DNA of 64,000 bases. Origin: Hyphomonas sp. (lineage in GTDB: Bacteria > Pseudomonadota > Alphaproteobacteria > Caulobacterales > Hyphomonadaceae). Where the stretch lies: NCBI GenBank assembly GCA_013791775.1, contig VMTE01000022.1:248001-312000 (forward strand). The letters run 5' to 3'. The translations under genes and the position numbers were made by a program. Shown piece by piece: positions 6,878 through 15,626 of the stretch (its first letter is position 1; the number at the start of each line of letters is the position of its first letter). The notes under the pieces are model-generated. The model ran no database searches. It saw only the letters and a program-made list of their open reading frames with translations, and was not told where the DNA came from.

Positions 6878-7072
6878 GCCGTCTCGCTGGAATTCGCCCA
6901 ACAATGAAAGTCCGGCGCGCAAAGAAGACGCCGAAGCAGCCCGTGCCATCCTTGATACGCGCCCCGTTGCGGAAGCAATGAGCAACCGGATTTTGGCCGA
7001 ACAACGGAAGGTTCCGGCGGACTGACTGGACATTTGCGCGCCCGGCCCTGCCCGGCTAATGTCCGGCCCATC
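6878..7072. other. dnaX upstream region
   Basis: No gene is confidently present. I looked for the SRP RNA gene ffs, which often precedes dnaX, and did not find its GGAAGGAAGCAGCC-like core. One open frame reads EDAEAARAILDTRPVAEA and on to a stop at 7023-7025 without a usable start, so it may be a gene remnant. The last 20 bases before dnaX resemble those before the short frame at 5020. Confidence 0.4.
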
Positions 7073-8815
7073 ATGAGCGCAGACGATTCCTCCACAGGCG
7101 ATGACGCCACCGGCGCCCTGTTTGGCGGGGATGCGGCGCATGCCCGCGCCGGCGCCTATGAAGTGCTCGCCCGCAAATACCGTCCGCGCCGCTTCGAGGA
7201 CCTGATCGGCCAGGAGGCGATGGTGCGCACGCTCTCCAATGCCTTCGAAACCGGCCGCATCGCACATGGCTTCATGCTGACCGGCGTGCGCGGGGTCGGC
7301 AAGACGACCACCGCCCGCCTCCTCGCCCGCGCGCTGAACTTCGAGCCGGTGGACGCGCCCGCCAGGGCAAAGGGCAAGAAGGGCAAGGACGAGGCAGCCT
7401 TCGGGCCAAGCATCCATCTCGACCCGCCCGGCGTGCACTGCGAGGCCATCATGCGCGGCCAGCACCCCGATGTGCTGGAGCTTGACGCGGCCTCGCGCAC
7501 CGGCGTCGCGGATATGCGCGACCTGCTCGATTCGTCCCGGTACGGACCGGTTTCGGCGCGCTTCAAGGTGTACATCATCGACGAAGTGCACATGCTGTCG
7601 AATGCAAGTTTCAACGCCCTCCTGAAAACGCTTGAGGAGCCGCCGCCGCACCTCAAGTTCATTTTCGCGACGACCGAGATCCGGAAGGTTCCCGTCACGG
7701 TCCTCTCGCGCTGCCAGCGGTTTGACCTGAAACGCCTCGATGCGCCGGTCCTCGCCGCCCACCTTGGCCGCGTGGCGAAGAGCGAGAAGGCGAACGTGTC
7801 CGAAGACGCGCTCGCCCTTCTCGCGCGCGCCGCCGAAGGCTCGGTGCGCGACGCGCTGTCGCTGCTGGACCAGGCCATCGTGCAGACGCCGGGCGGCGAA
7901 GTTTCCGGCGCGGCCGTGCGCGACATGCTGGGCCTCGGCGACCGCACGCGCCTCTATGACGTGTTCGAGAAGGCCATCGCCTCTGATGGCAAAGGCGCAT
8001 TGGCCGAAGTGAAGGACCAGGTCGCCGCCGGCGCCGATCCGGCCGTGCTGCTGAAGGACCTGATGGACATTGCCGCCGATGTGTCTGTTGCGCAGGCCAC
8101 CGGCGAGGATTGGGCCGTCGCCGGCCCCGCCGACTGGGCAAGCCGCACGCGCGCCCTCGCCCAGCGCCTGACCGCGGCGCAGGCGGCGCGCACCTGGCAG
8201 CTGCTGCTGTCGGGATACGGTGATCTTCAGGTCGCGCCCGATCCCGCCGCGGCGCTGAACATGGTGATCCTGCGGCTCGCCGCCGCCTCCAGCCTTCCGT
8301 CCCCGGAGGAAGCTGCCCGGATGATTGCCGAAGGCACGTCGCCGCCGGGAAAGGCCGGCGCGCCCCTTGAGGCTTCGCCGAACGTGCCCGGCGAGGTCTC
8401 CACCTTTGCCGGCATCCTGGCCGCCCTGGACCGCGCCCGCGAAGTGGCGCTGCAGGTCGATACCGAACGGTTCATCCGCTTCGCGTCCGTGAAAACGGGT
8501 CATCTGAGTTACGCCCTCGCGCCCGGCGCGCCGACCGGTCTGGCTGGCCGGTTGAAAGCGTTCCTCGACGCCGAGACCGGGATCGACTGGCACATCGAGG
8601 AGTCGGAAACCGATGCCGAATCGATGCGCGAACGCGAGCGCCGCGAACGGGCCGAGCGGATTGCCGAGGCCGAACGCCATGCCTGGGTCGCCGCGACGTT
8701 GAAGGCGATGCCGGGCGCGGTGATCCTGGATGTCACCGAAGAGCCGCCGCCGCTTGAAAATCCGGCCGAGGCAGACAATGTGATTGATCTGAATGCCCGC
8801 CGCCGGCCGGCCTGA
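7073..8815 (+). CDS. dnaX: DNA polymerase III subunits gamma and tau
   Basis: The clamp-loader ATPase of the replicative polymerase, 580 residues. The start at 7073 gives MSADDS; an upstream in-frame ATG at 7034 has no support. YEVLARKYRPRRFEDLIGQ, Walker A GVRGVGKTT (residues 71-79), YIIDEVHMLS (Walker B) and the sensor FIFATTEIRKVPVTVLSRCQRF are all present. The usual four-cysteine zinc module is largely gone: only Cys123 (GVHCEAI) remains, and the region holds a Lys/Gly-rich insert. The C-terminal third is shorter than in E. coli tau but carries the post-AAA domains. It is followed 12 bases later by ybaB. Confidence 0.95.
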   Translation: MSADDSSTGDDATGALFGGDAAHARAGAYEVLARKYRPRRFEDLIGQEAMVRTLSNAFETGRIAHGFMLTGVRGVGKTTTARLLARALNFEPVDAPARAKGKKGKDEAAFGPSIHLDPPGVHCEAIMRGQHPDVLELDAASRTGVADMRDLLDSSRYGPVSARFKVYIIDEVHMLSNASFNALLKTLEEPPPHLKFIFATTEIRKVPVTVLSRCQRFDLKRLDAPVLAAHLGRVAKSEKANVSEDALALLARAAEGSVRDALSLLDQAIVQTPGGEVSGAAVRDMLGLGDRTRLYDVFEKAIASDGKGALAEVKDQVAAGADPAVLLKDLMDIAADVSVAQATGEDWAVAGPADWASRTRALAQRLTAAQAARTWQLLLSGYGDLQVAPDPAAALNMVILRLAAASSLPSPEEAARMIAEGTSPPGKAGAPLEASPNVPGEVSTFAGILAALDRAREVALQVDTERFIRFASVKTGHLSYALAPGAPTGLAGRLKAFLDAETGIDWHIEESETDAESMRERERRERAERIAEAERHAWVAATLKAMPGAVILDVTEEPPPLENPAEADNVIDLNARRRPA

Positions 8816-8827
8816 CGGAGCAGACCC

Positions 8828-9151
8828 ATGAAAGACCTCGCCCAGATCATGCAGCAGGCCCAGGCCATGCAGACCAGGATGGCCGAAGTGCAGGCGAAGA
8901 TCGAAGCCACCGAGGCGGACGGCGTGGCCGGCGCCGGCCTCGTCCGCGTCAAGCTGAAAGGTAAGGGTGAGCTGGTCGCCCTCAGCATCGACAAGAGCCT
9001 GATGGGCGATGATCCGGAAATCGTCGAAGATCTGATCAAGGCCGCGCACGGCGATGCCCGCCGCCGGCTGGACCAGGCGATGGAAGACGCCATGCGCGCC
9101 GCCACCTCCGGCATGGGCGGCCTGCTGCCGGGGTTCAAGCTGCCGTTCTGA
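8828..9151 (+). CDS. ybaB: YbaB/EbfC nucleoid-associated protein
   Basis: A 107-residue DNA-binding protein of the YbaB/EbfC family: MKDLAQIMQQAQAMQTRM start, VKLKGKGELVALSID strand core, and a GMGGLLPGFKLPF tail. It forms dimers that coat DNA and is almost always found between dnaX and recR. Here it follows dnaX directly, but recR lies 1.7 kb further on, after two inserted genes. Confidence 0.9.
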   Translation: MKDLAQIMQQAQAMQTRMAEVQAKIEATEADGVAGAGLVRVKLKGKGELVALSIDKSLMGDDPEIVEDLIKAAHGDARRRLDQAMEDAMRAATSGMGGLLPGFKLPF

Positions 9152-9242
9152 CGGCATCGGAGCCGGCCCCCCGGCGACTTTGACTGGTCAGGCGTCATTC
9201 ATGTACCCGGATCTATCGGAAGGCATTTCGGAGGAAGCCCGC

Positions 9243-10088
9243 ATGCTCCGTCCCGCGATATTCAGGGATCGGTCTTCGACGGACCGATGGGTCCTGCTGG
9301 CTGTTGCGGTCATGGTCACCATCTCGCTGATGGTTGCCGTTTTTTCGCGGCTCGGGGACGCCGCCCGCAACCAGATCTACCAGCCGGCGCTCGAGATCTG
9401 GCTGCTGGAACTGTCGTCCCATCTGACCATTCTCGCGCTGGCGGCGCTGTTCCCGGCCGTCCTTTCCCGCCTGCCAACCACGCCTGGACCGGCGCGCAGC
9501 CTTGCTTTTGCCGCGCTGGGATTTACCGCGTTCGCCGGGCTGCACATCTCGCTCACCTATCTGGTGCGCGAGATCCTGTTTCCCCCGCTTTTCGGCCGGC
9601 CTTACGAACTGAACCTCGCCGATCCCGGCGTCTGGCTTTACGAACTGCCGAAGGACCTTCTCGCCTACCTCGTCATCCTCGTGATCTTTCTTGCCGGCAC
9701 GTTGATCGCCAGGCCGCCGCCGCCGGCGCCGGAGACGAAGGCGCGCCGCCCCCGGATCGCCTTGCGCAGTGGCAGCACCGTCAGGCTGGTCGCGGCCACC
9801 GACATCGTCCATGCCCGATCGGCGGGCAACTATGTCGAAGTCTTCGCGCCGTCCCAGGCCATTCTGGCCCGGATGACCCTGCGCGATCTCGAGCGCCAGC
9901 TTGCCGAGGCCGGATCGGACCATGTGCGCGTACATCGCACCTGCCTCGTCCATCTCGGCCACGTCACCGCCGTCACCCCGACCGGCGAAGGCGATGTCGA
10001 GGTCACCCTCGACACCGGCGTCGTCGTTCCCGGCAGCCGGCGTTATCGCGACAACCTGGACCGGCTCACCCTCAAAACCGGTGAATGA
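9243..10088 (+). CDS. membrane-anchored LytTR DNA-binding regulator
   Basis: 281 residues from ATG 9243, which has GGAGGA at 9230-9235; ATG 9201 is an in-frame alternative without a Shine-Dalgarno. The first about 155 residues hold four hydrophobic helices (WVLLAVAVMVTISLMVAVF, LTILALAALFPAVL, ALGFTAFAGLHISLTYLV, LLAYLVILVIFLAGTLI). Residues about 175-281 are a LytTR domain: IVHARSAGNYVEVF, MTLRDLERQLAEAG, RVHRTCLVHLGHV and VPGSRRYRDNL. Such proteins are transcription regulators whose membrane part may sense an envelope signal. Its 3' end overlaps the convergent outer-membrane protein gene by 17 bases. It separates dnaX-ybaB from recR. Confidence 0.85.
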   Translation: MLRPAIFRDRSSTDRWVLLAVAVMVTISLMVAVFSRLGDAARNQIYQPALEIWLLELSSHLTILALAALFPAVLSRLPTTPGPARSLAFAALGFTAFAGLHISLTYLVREILFPPLFGRPYELNLADPGVWLYELPKDLLAYLVILVIFLAGTLIARPPPPAPETKARRPRIALRSGSTVRLVAATDIVHARSAGNYVEVFAPSQAILARMTLRDLERQLAEAGSDHVRVHRTCLVHLGHVTAVTPTGEGDVEVTLDTGVVVPGSRRYRDNLDRLTLKTGE

Positions 10089-10704
10089 CGCCAACCGACA
10101 CATCCACCGGGTGAACCGGGTCGAAACTCCGGGGGCGGTCATCGAACTCGGCGCGTGACGAGCCGAGCGAGGCCCGCACCGACCAGCTGCCCGAGACGGT
10201 GCGTTCGACCCCAAGACCGTAGCGCAGGAGGCCCTGCGAGTCGGTCTGCCGGAACGTTCCGCCGGGGCCTGTGCCGGTCACATCGAAGTCCCTCTTGGTC
10301 TCACTGACATAGACGAAATAAAGCGTACGGGCCGTCTCCCCGCCCGGGGTCCAGCCGGCGACGGCGCCATAGCTCCACTGGTGGTTGGTGTCGTAGGTGA
10401 GGCCGATACCGCCCGATTGCTGGTCGAGCGCGAGATCGCCCGCGCCGTAACTGCCTTCGAGGCCGAGCATCAGACCCGTCTCCCAAGTGTGCCGGAAACC
10501 CGCGACTGCCGACACAACGGGCTTGGAGTCCTGCGCCAGAATATCGGCCCCGCCGACATCCGCGCCTGCAATCACGCTCTGGGCGCCGATTTCAGCGCCC
10601 ACATAGAGGCCGCTGAACGCGTTGTCTCCGGCAGCGGCGGCCGGAGCCAGCGCAAGCGCGCCGAAAGCCAGGGGAAGAAGTCGGAATGGAACACGTTGGG
10701 TCAT
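10072..10704 (-). CDS. outer-membrane beta-barrel protein
   Basis: 210 residues from ATG 10704 (AAAGGA upstream). It has a signal peptide (MTQRVPFRLLPLAFGALALA, then PAAAAG) and a mature part of alternating amphipathic strands rich in Gly, Tyr and Trp: LYVGAEIGAQ, VAGFRHTWETGLMLGLEGSYG, WSYGAVAGW. It ends in Phe, as outer-membrane barrels recognised by BamA usually do. It resembles small OmpA/Omp25-type porin-like barrels. The gene is convergent with, and overlaps, the LytTR gene, and is divergent from recR, which starts about 200 bases away. Its ligand is unknown. Confidence 0.8.
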   Translation of the reverse strand: MTQRVPFRLLPLAFGALALAPAAAAGDNAFSGLYVGAEIGAQSVIAGADVGGADILAQDSKPVVSAVAGFRHTWETGLMLGLEGSYGAGDLALDQQSGGIGLTYDTNHQWSYGAVAGWTPGGETARTLYFVYVSETKRDFDVTGTGPGGTFRQTDSQGLLRYGLGVERTVSGSWSVRASLGSSRAEFDDRPRSFDPVHPVDVSVGVIHRF

Positions 10705-10910
10705 GCTGATTTTCCTTTTGCCGGGGCAGGCCTGCCCTGCCCTCTCGCCTGTCCTGCCTTGCCCCTCCGGCCTGCGCTGCACCGGCGTGACGGATGGCGG
10801 GCCGGCGACAGGAACCGCCCGGGACGCGGGGCAGATTGCGGCCTCGCGGGACGAATGGCCGGGCGGTATCCGGGTGACAGTTTCCCCGGACTCACGCATA
10901 ACCCCCGCCT

Positions 10911-11516
10911 ATGTCCCAACGCTCTGCCGGTCCCGAACTCCTGCGCCTGATCGACCTGATCGCGAAGCTGCCCGGCCTCGGGCCGCGCTCGGCCCGGCGC
11001 GTGGCGCTGCACCTCCTGAAGCGCAATGAAACGCTGCTGAAACCGCTCGCCGAGGCGATGGCGGAGGCCGGCGCCAAGATCCAGAAGTGCGAGACCTGCG
11101 GCAACTTCGATACGGTCCAGCCCTGCGCCGTGTGCCAGTTGCCGGGCCGCGATGACGGCGTGATCTGCGTGGTCGAGGATGTGCCCGACCTCTGGGCGCT
11201 GGAACGCGGCGGCGCGTACCGGGGCCGGTATCATGTTCTGGGCGGCGTGCTCTCTGCGATAGACGGGATCGGACCGGAAGACCTGGGTATCGCGGCCCTG
11301 ATCCGCCGGGTGGAAGCGGGCGGCATCCGGGAAGTGATCCTCGGCCTGAATGCCACGGTTGATGGCCAGACCACGGCGCACTACATTGCCGACCAGCTGG
11401 CCGAAAAAGGCGTGGACGTGACGCGCCTAGCGCACGGTGTGCCGATCGGCGGCGAGCTGGATCACCTGGATGACGGAACACTCGCGGCAGCGCTGCGCTC
11501 ACGCCGGGGATTCTAG
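10911..11516 (+). CDS. recR: recombination protein RecR
   Basis: A 201-residue RecR, which with RecF/RecO loads RecA at gapped DNA. Visible parts are the helix-hairpin-helix ([20 protein letters not shown]), the four-cysteine zinc finger (CETCGNFD...CAVCQL), the Toprim segment ([15 protein letters not shown]) and the conserved C-terminal [20 protein letters not shown]. Full length for the family. It normally follows dnaX-ybaB; here a LytTR gene and an outer-membrane gene intervene, so it probably has its own promoter in the 200 bases shared with the divergent barrel gene. Confidence 0.95.
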   Translation: MSQRSAGPELLRLIDLIAKLPGLGPRSARRVALHLLKRNETLLKPLAEAMAEAGAKIQKCETCGNFDTVQPCAVCQLPGRDDGVICVVEDVPDLWALERGGAYRGRYHVLGGVLSAIDGIGPEDLGIAALIRRVEAGGIREVILGLNATVDGQTTAHYIADQLAEKGVDVTRLAHGVPIGGELDHLDDGTLAAALRSRRGF

Positions 11517-11588
11517 GATGACAGCACTGGCTTCCGCAGGGGCGGCTGGCCGGTGCGGGTGTGGATTGGTTTTCAGGGTGGGGCCTGT

Positions 11589-11855
11589 TCAGGACGTGTC
11601 GAACTGAACGGCGCCGGAAAGGACGTGTACGGAGGAGGCGGTTTGCGCAGGTGCCGGGGCGGGCACGGCGCAGGTTTCGGGGGCGAGGGCTGCGGCGAGG
11701 CGCGCGGACGGTTTGAATAGCCTGGCGGCAAGCGTGCCCGGCCGCAGTGCGCCGGGGGCGGCGTAGCTCTGGGCGAAGTCGGTGGGGAAATTGGGGCTCG
11801 AAATGTAGGCGCAAGGCGGAACTTGCGCATCCTTTCGGGCAGCTTTGCCCGTCAT
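11589..11855 (-). CDS. hypothetical protein
   Basis: An 88-residue frame with no recognised family. The host-like third-position GC bias and balanced residue use (PPCAYISSPNFPTDFAQSY and on to a long Ala/Pro-rich helix) favour this frame over the overlapping ones, which are Pro/Arg-rich shadows. There is no signal peptide. The ATG at 11855 has no clear Shine-Dalgarno. It may be a real small gene converging on recR, or simply open by chance in GC-rich DNA. Confidence 0.35.
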   Translation of the reverse strand: MTGKAARKDAQVPPCAYISSPNFPTDFAQSYAAPGALRPGTLAARLFKPSARLAAALAPETCAVPAPAPAQTASSVHVLSGAVQFDTS

Positions 11856-11934
11856 GCAGGCAGTTCGCGCCTCGGCGAAAAATTCATCAAGGGATGACCG
11901 ATAAACGCTTGCCTTGCTGCGCGCGCGAGGTAAT

Positions 11935-11949
11935 TGTTGCGACGCAACA
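11935..11949. promoter_or_regulatory. inverted repeat, possible operator
   Basis: TGTTGCG-A-CGCAACA, a perfect dyad with seven-base arms and one central base. It lies about 140 bases upstream of the UrcA gene in otherwise gene-free DNA. The compact symmetry is typical of a dimeric repressor site. No regulator could be matched to it. Confidence 0.4.
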
Positions 11950-12088
11950 TGAACCTCGGCCGCATCAGGATGGCCACTGCGCCTATGGGGGGCGTTGTCC
12001 TGATAGACGGCGAGTTGAGGCGAAATCGTGTTGCGGGAGGAGTTTCCGGCCGGGCCCAGCCCGGCGCTAACTCTGAAGGAACTGACCC

Positions 12089-12433
12089 ATGTTCAAGCCC
12101 ACTGTTTCGGTCCTCGCGGCCGTTATTCTTCTTTCGCCCGCCGCTCTCGCTGAAGGCGCCAAACGGGTAACCCTCACCCACACCTATGACACGCGCCTCG
12201 TGTCGAACGAGGACGGCGCAGCCGAGCTGCTGGCCGACCTCACCCGCGCTGCCAAACGCGCCTGCACATCGCGCGTGCCGGCCCTCGGCGGCGCCTACAC
12301 CGACATGAAATGCACCGACTCGCTGGTGGTGGCTGCCGTCAGGCAGATCCAGCTGGAAACATCCGAGGCCGGCACCGGTCTGGCGCCGAGCCTCGAGCGT
12401 ATTGCCCTGACCCAGCTCGCTTCGGCGGACTGA
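12089..12433 (+). CDS. UrcA family protein
   Basis: A 114-residue exported protein with a signal peptide (MFKPTVSVLAAVILLSPAALA). The mature part fits the UrcA pattern: VTLTHTYDTRLVSNEDGAAELLADLTRAAKRAC, a second Cys in DMKCTDSLVVAAVRQI, and a short Ala-rich tail. The two cysteines are probably disulfide-bonded in the periplasm. The family is common in Caulobacterales and Sphingomonadales and has no established function. A GAAGGA Shine-Dalgarno precedes the ATG. Confidence 0.8.
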   Translation: MFKPTVSVLAAVILLSPAALAEGAKRVTLTHTYDTRLVSNEDGAAELLADLTRAAKRACTSRVPALGGAYTDMKCTDSLVVAAVRQIQLETSEAGTGLAPSLERIALTQLASAD

Positions 12434-12491
12434 GCCCGACTTTCCTCCCGGAACAACGCCTGGCCACGTTTCCTCCCGGTCATTGGCGTTG

Positions 12492-12523
12492 GAGGGGCCA
12501 TCCCCGGCCAGGGATGGCCCCTC
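12492..12523 (+). terminator. strong hairpin after the UrcA gene
   Basis: A 13-base perfect stem (GAGGGGCCATCCC / GGGATGGCCCCTC) with a six-base loop, 58 bases after the UrcA stop. There is no T-tract on either side, so it may stop transcription weakly, act with Rho, or protect the mRNA end. Confidence 0.5.
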
Positions 12524-12626
12524 ACTTCGGGTTACCCTCCGATTGACGCTGCGTCAATTTCCGCTACGGTAATCCACGGAGCAGCCTGAGCTGCCCGAGG
12601 CCCACAGGGGGCGGGAGGATGACACC

Positions 12627-13253
12627 ATGAGATTGACCCTGAACGCGGCGCCTTCGCGCCTGTCGCTGTCCGTTTTGCTGGCCGTACCGCTGGTGTACGC
12701 GCTGTTCCTGGCCGCCAGCCTGCTGATCAAAGTGGACGAACTGGTGCTGACGAAGGCGCCGGAGCGCGTGCTGGGCGCGATCATCCCCGCGTCCACGATC
12801 GACGACCCGCTGGAGCCGAGGCCGCCGGTGCGCGAGATGACACGAATCGACAAACCGCCCCCGCCGCCGCGGCCACATGTCGATACCAAGGGTACCGTGC
12901 CGGGCTTTTCGGTTCCCGCACCGGAAAGCGGCCTGTTTGACCTCGGCGACGTGAAACCGCCGGTCGTCGCAGTGTTTTTTGTTGCCGGGCGCGGCATCAC
13001 GGTGGTGCGCGCCCCGGCGCCGTCGATGCCAGCCGCCGCGCTGACGCGCGGATTATCGGGCAGCTGCGATGTGGTGTTCGATGTGGACACGCGCGGGCGG
13101 CCGTTCAACCTGACCGCTCAGTGCACGGATGACATCTTCCGCGCCGAAGCAATCCGCTCCGTCAGCAAGGCGGAATTCCTGCCGAAGATCCGCAACGGCG
13201 CGGCCATCGAACAGCACGGCGCGATCTACCCGATCGCGTTCGAGGTGAAGTGA
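12627..13253 (+). CDS. TonB-like periplasmic protein with an N-terminal membrane anchor
   Basis: 208 residues: one N-terminal membrane helix (LSVLLAVPLVYALFLAASLLI), a Pro-rich span (KPPPPPRPH), and a C-terminal TonB-like domain from about residue 145 (CDVVFDVDTRGRPFNLTAQC...AIRSVSKAEFLPKI...YPIAFEV). The anchor, Pro-rich spacer and TonB C-domain order matches energy-transducer TonB proteins, but the spacer is short and the two conserved Cys suggest a disulfide. No exbB/exbD is nearby. A paralogous domain follows immediately in the next gene. Confidence 0.7.
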   Translation: MRLTLNAAPSRLSLSVLLAVPLVYALFLAASLLIKVDELVLTKAPERVLGAIIPASTIDDPLEPRPPVREMTRIDKPPPPPRPHVDTKGTVPGFSVPAPESGLFDLGDVKPPVVAVFFVAGRGITVVRAPAPSMPAAALTRGLSGSCDVVFDVDTRGRPFNLTAQCTDDIFRAEAIRSVSKAEFLPKIRNGAAIEQHGAIYPIAFEVK

Positions 13254-13256
13254 GGC

Positions 13257-13613
13257 GTGAGACGCAGCACCGCAATCTGCAGCGCAGCCGCCGTATTGGC
13301 CAGCTGCGCCTCGCCGCCTCCAGCCCCCGTGGCTCTGGCGTGTCCGATTTATGTGCCAGCGGTCGCGCCACCTGCGCCGGTTTACCCAGAAGAAGCGGCG
13401 CGCCAGGGCATCTCCGATACTTGCGAGTCGCGGTTTGACATCGACTGGAGGGGGCGGCCCTTCAATCTGGACGTTCGATGCACGTACCGGATCTTCGCCG
13501 ACTCCGCCGAGGAAGCCCTTCGCGCGACAGAGTTCGATCCGCGCGCTCTGGACCCGTCACAGCTTGGTGCCCAATGCGCGTCCTACCCGTTCGCGTACGA
13601 AGTCAGTGGCTGA
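13257..13613 (+). CDS. lipoprotein with a TonB C-terminal-like domain
   Basis: 118 residues from GTG 13257, three bases after the preceding stop. The signal ends in lipobox LASC, so it is a predicted lipoprotein. The rest repeats the C-terminal domain of the upstream protein: CESRFDIDWRGRPFNLDVRC against CDVVFDVDTRGRPFNLTAQC, and YPFAYEV against YPIAFEV. This indicates tandem duplication with replacement of the membrane anchor by a lipid anchor. It ends 12 bases from the stop of the convergent typA. Confidence 0.7.
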   Translation: MRRSTAICSAAAVLASCASPPPAPVALACPIYVPAVAPPAPVYPEEAARQGISDTCESRFDIDWRGRPFNLDVRCTYRIFADSAEEALRATEFDPRALDPSQLGAQCASYPFAYEVSG

Positions 13614-13625
13614 ACATGCGCGGCG

Positions 13626-15458
13626 TCACGCGTCGGCGCTGGTCTTGGACTGGCGCTTGCGCACGTTCGGGTCGAGGTGGACTTTCCGCAGGCGGATGGA
13701 TTTGGGCGTCACTTCGACCAGTTCGTCGTCTGCGATATAGGCGAGGGATTTTTCAAGCGTCATCTGCAGCGGCGTGGTGAGACGGACCGCTTCATCCGTG
13801 CCCGAGGCGCGCATGTTGGTGAGCTTCTTGCCCTTGAGGACGTTCACTTCGAGGTCGTTGTCGCGGTTGTGTTCGCCTACGATCATGCCGCCGTAAACCT
13901 TCGTACCCGGATGGATCATCATGGGCCCGCGATCTTCGAGGTTCCAGAGCGCGAAGGCCACCGCCTCGCCCTGTTCCATGGCGATCAGGACGCCGGTGTG
14001 GCGGCCCGAGATCTTGCCCTTGTGGGGCGCGTATTCATAGAAGATGCGGTTCATGATGGCCGTGCCGCGCGTGTCGGACAGGAGTTCGCCCTGGTAGCCG
14101 ATCAGGCCGCGCGTCGGCGCGTGGAAGACAAGGCGCGTGCGACCGACGCCCGAGGGGCGCATGTCGAGCATTTCGGCTTTGCGCTCGTTCATCTTCTGGA
14201 CGACGATGCCGGAATGCTCGTCGTCAACGTCGATGGTGACTTCCTCGATGGGCTCGAGCTTTTCGCCGGTGGGGCTGGTCTGCATGACGACCTGCGGGCG
14301 GGCGACGCCGAGTTCATAGCCTTCGCGGCGCATGGTTTCGATCAGCACGGCGAGCTGGAGCTCGCCCCGGCCGGAGACGGTGAAGGCTTCGGCATCGGTA
14401 GCGCGCTCGACCTTGAGGGCGACGTTGCCTTCGGCCTCTTTCTCGAGGCGGGCCCAGATCATCCGTGACGTGACTTTCGTGCCTTCGGTGCCGGCGAGCG
14501 GCGAGTCGTTGACGCGGAAGGTCATCGAGATGGTCGGCGGGTCGATCGGGCGCGCTTCAAGCGGCACGGTGACAGACGGGTCGCAGAACGTGTCGGCGAC
14601 GTTCGCCTTGGTCATGCCGGCGAGAGAGATGATGTCGCCGGCCTGGCCTTCGTCCACGGGCACCCGCTCGAGGCCGCGGAAGGCGAGGACTTTCGAGACA
14701 CGCCCCTGCTCCACGAGCTGGCCGTCGCGCGAGAGGACCTTGATCGACTGGTTCGGTCGGACCGTGCCGGACAGAACGCGGCCGGTGAGGATGCGGCCGA
14801 GGAAGGGGTCTGCCGAAATCGTAGTGGCGAGGAAGCGGAACGGGCCTTCCTCGACGCGCGGCACGGGGACGTGATCGACGACGAGCTGGAACAGTTCGTC
14901 CATGTTGGCGGTCGGCGTTTCGTACTGTTTCGACATCCAGCCATTCTTGGCCGAGCCGTAGAGGATCGGGAAGTCGAGCTGCTCGTCGGTGGCGTCGAGG
15001 TTGGCGAAGAGGTCGAAACACTCATTCACCACTTCGTCCGGGCGGCGCTCCGGCTTGTCGATCTTGTTGACGGCGACGATGGGCTTGAGGCCGACTTTCA
15101 GGGCCTTGGAGACCACGAACTTGGTCTGCGGCATCGGGCCTTCGGACGAGTCCACGAGCACGATGGCGCCGTCCACCATGTCGAGAATACGCTCCACCTC
15201 GCCGCCGAAATCGGCGTGGCCGGGGGTATCGACGATGTTGATGCGGTAGCCGTTCCATTCGACCGAGGTGGTCTTGGCAAGGATGGTGATGCCGCGCTCG
15301 CGCTCGAGGTCGTTGGAGTCCATCATCCGCTCGGCGGTCTTCTCGTTCTGGCGGAAGGTGCCGGACTGTTTGAGCAACTCGTCCACCAGCGTCGTCTTGC
15401 CGTGGTCAACGTGGGCGATGATCGCGATATTGCGCATCTTTTCGATGGGGGTCGTCAT
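13626..15458 (-). CDS. typA: ribosome-associated translational GTPase TypA/BipA
   Basis: A 610-residue elongation-factor-like GTPase acting on the 50S ribosome in assembly and stress growth. The start at 15458 gives [23 protein letters not shown] with the G1 motif; G3 is [12 protein letters not shown] and G4 is [12 protein letters not shown]. The RERGITI effector, domain II and the BipA-specific C-terminal domain ([40 protein letters not shown]) are present. Full length for the family. It is divergent from pgeF, with 168 bases between. Confidence 0.95.
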   Translation of the reverse strand: MTTPIEKMRNIAIIAHVDHGKTTLVDELLKQSGTFRQNEKTAERMMDSNDLERERGITILAKTTSVEWNGYRINIVDTPGHADFGGEVERILDMVDGAIVLVDSSEGPMPQTKFVVSKALKVGLKPIVAVNKIDKPERRPDEVVNECFDLFANLDATDEQLDFPILYGSAKNGWMSKQYETPTANMDELFQLVVDHVPVPRVEEGPFRFLATTISADPFLGRILTGRVLSGTVRPNQSIKVLSRDGQLVEQGRVSKVLAFRGLERVPVDEGQAGDIISLAGMTKANVADTFCDPSVTVPLEARPIDPPTISMTFRVNDSPLAGTEGTKVTSRMIWARLEKEAEGNVALKVERATDAEAFTVSGRGELQLAVLIETMRREGYELGVARPQVVMQTSPTGEKLEPIEEVTIDVDDEHSGIVVQKMNERKAEMLDMRPSGVGRTRLVFHAPTRGLIGYQGELLSDTRGTAIMNRIFYEYAPHKGKISGRHTGVLIAMEQGEAVAFALWNLEDRGPMMIHPGTKVYGGMIVGEHNRDNDLEVNVLKGKKLTNMRASGTDEAVRLTTPLQMTLEKSLAYIADDELVEVTPKSIRLRKVHLDPNVRKRQSKTSADA

Positions 15459-15626
15459 AGGGCGGGCTTTCCGGCAGGCGGCGTTCGGGAGGGGAACGGT
15501 AAGTTTCGGGTGGGTTTGGCCGCCCCCTAGCAGAGCCGCAATGGTTTGGCCATGCCGATGCGGCAGGCTTCTGCGGGCGGCGCGGGTGCTTGACGAAGGC
15601 GCCGGGCGCGGCCAGCAAGACAAGGC

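Noticed and set aside
6910-7025. Open frame ending in a helical peptide (EDAEAARAILDTRPVAEA and on)
   Set aside because: It reads like a protein C-terminus, but there is no start codon and no matching upstream part; it may be a gene remnant or chance.
6878-7072. SRP RNA gene (ffs) upstream of dnaX
   Set aside because: It is common at this place in alphaproteobacteria, but the conserved GGAAGGAAGCAGCC-like core is not present here.
5882-9157. A very long open frame on the minus strand opposite the EF-hand and dnaX genes
   Set aside because: It is an artefact of strong third-position GC bias in the genuine plus-strand genes. Its residues are dominated by Arg, Gly, His and Ala, and the plus-strand frames carry clear family motifs.
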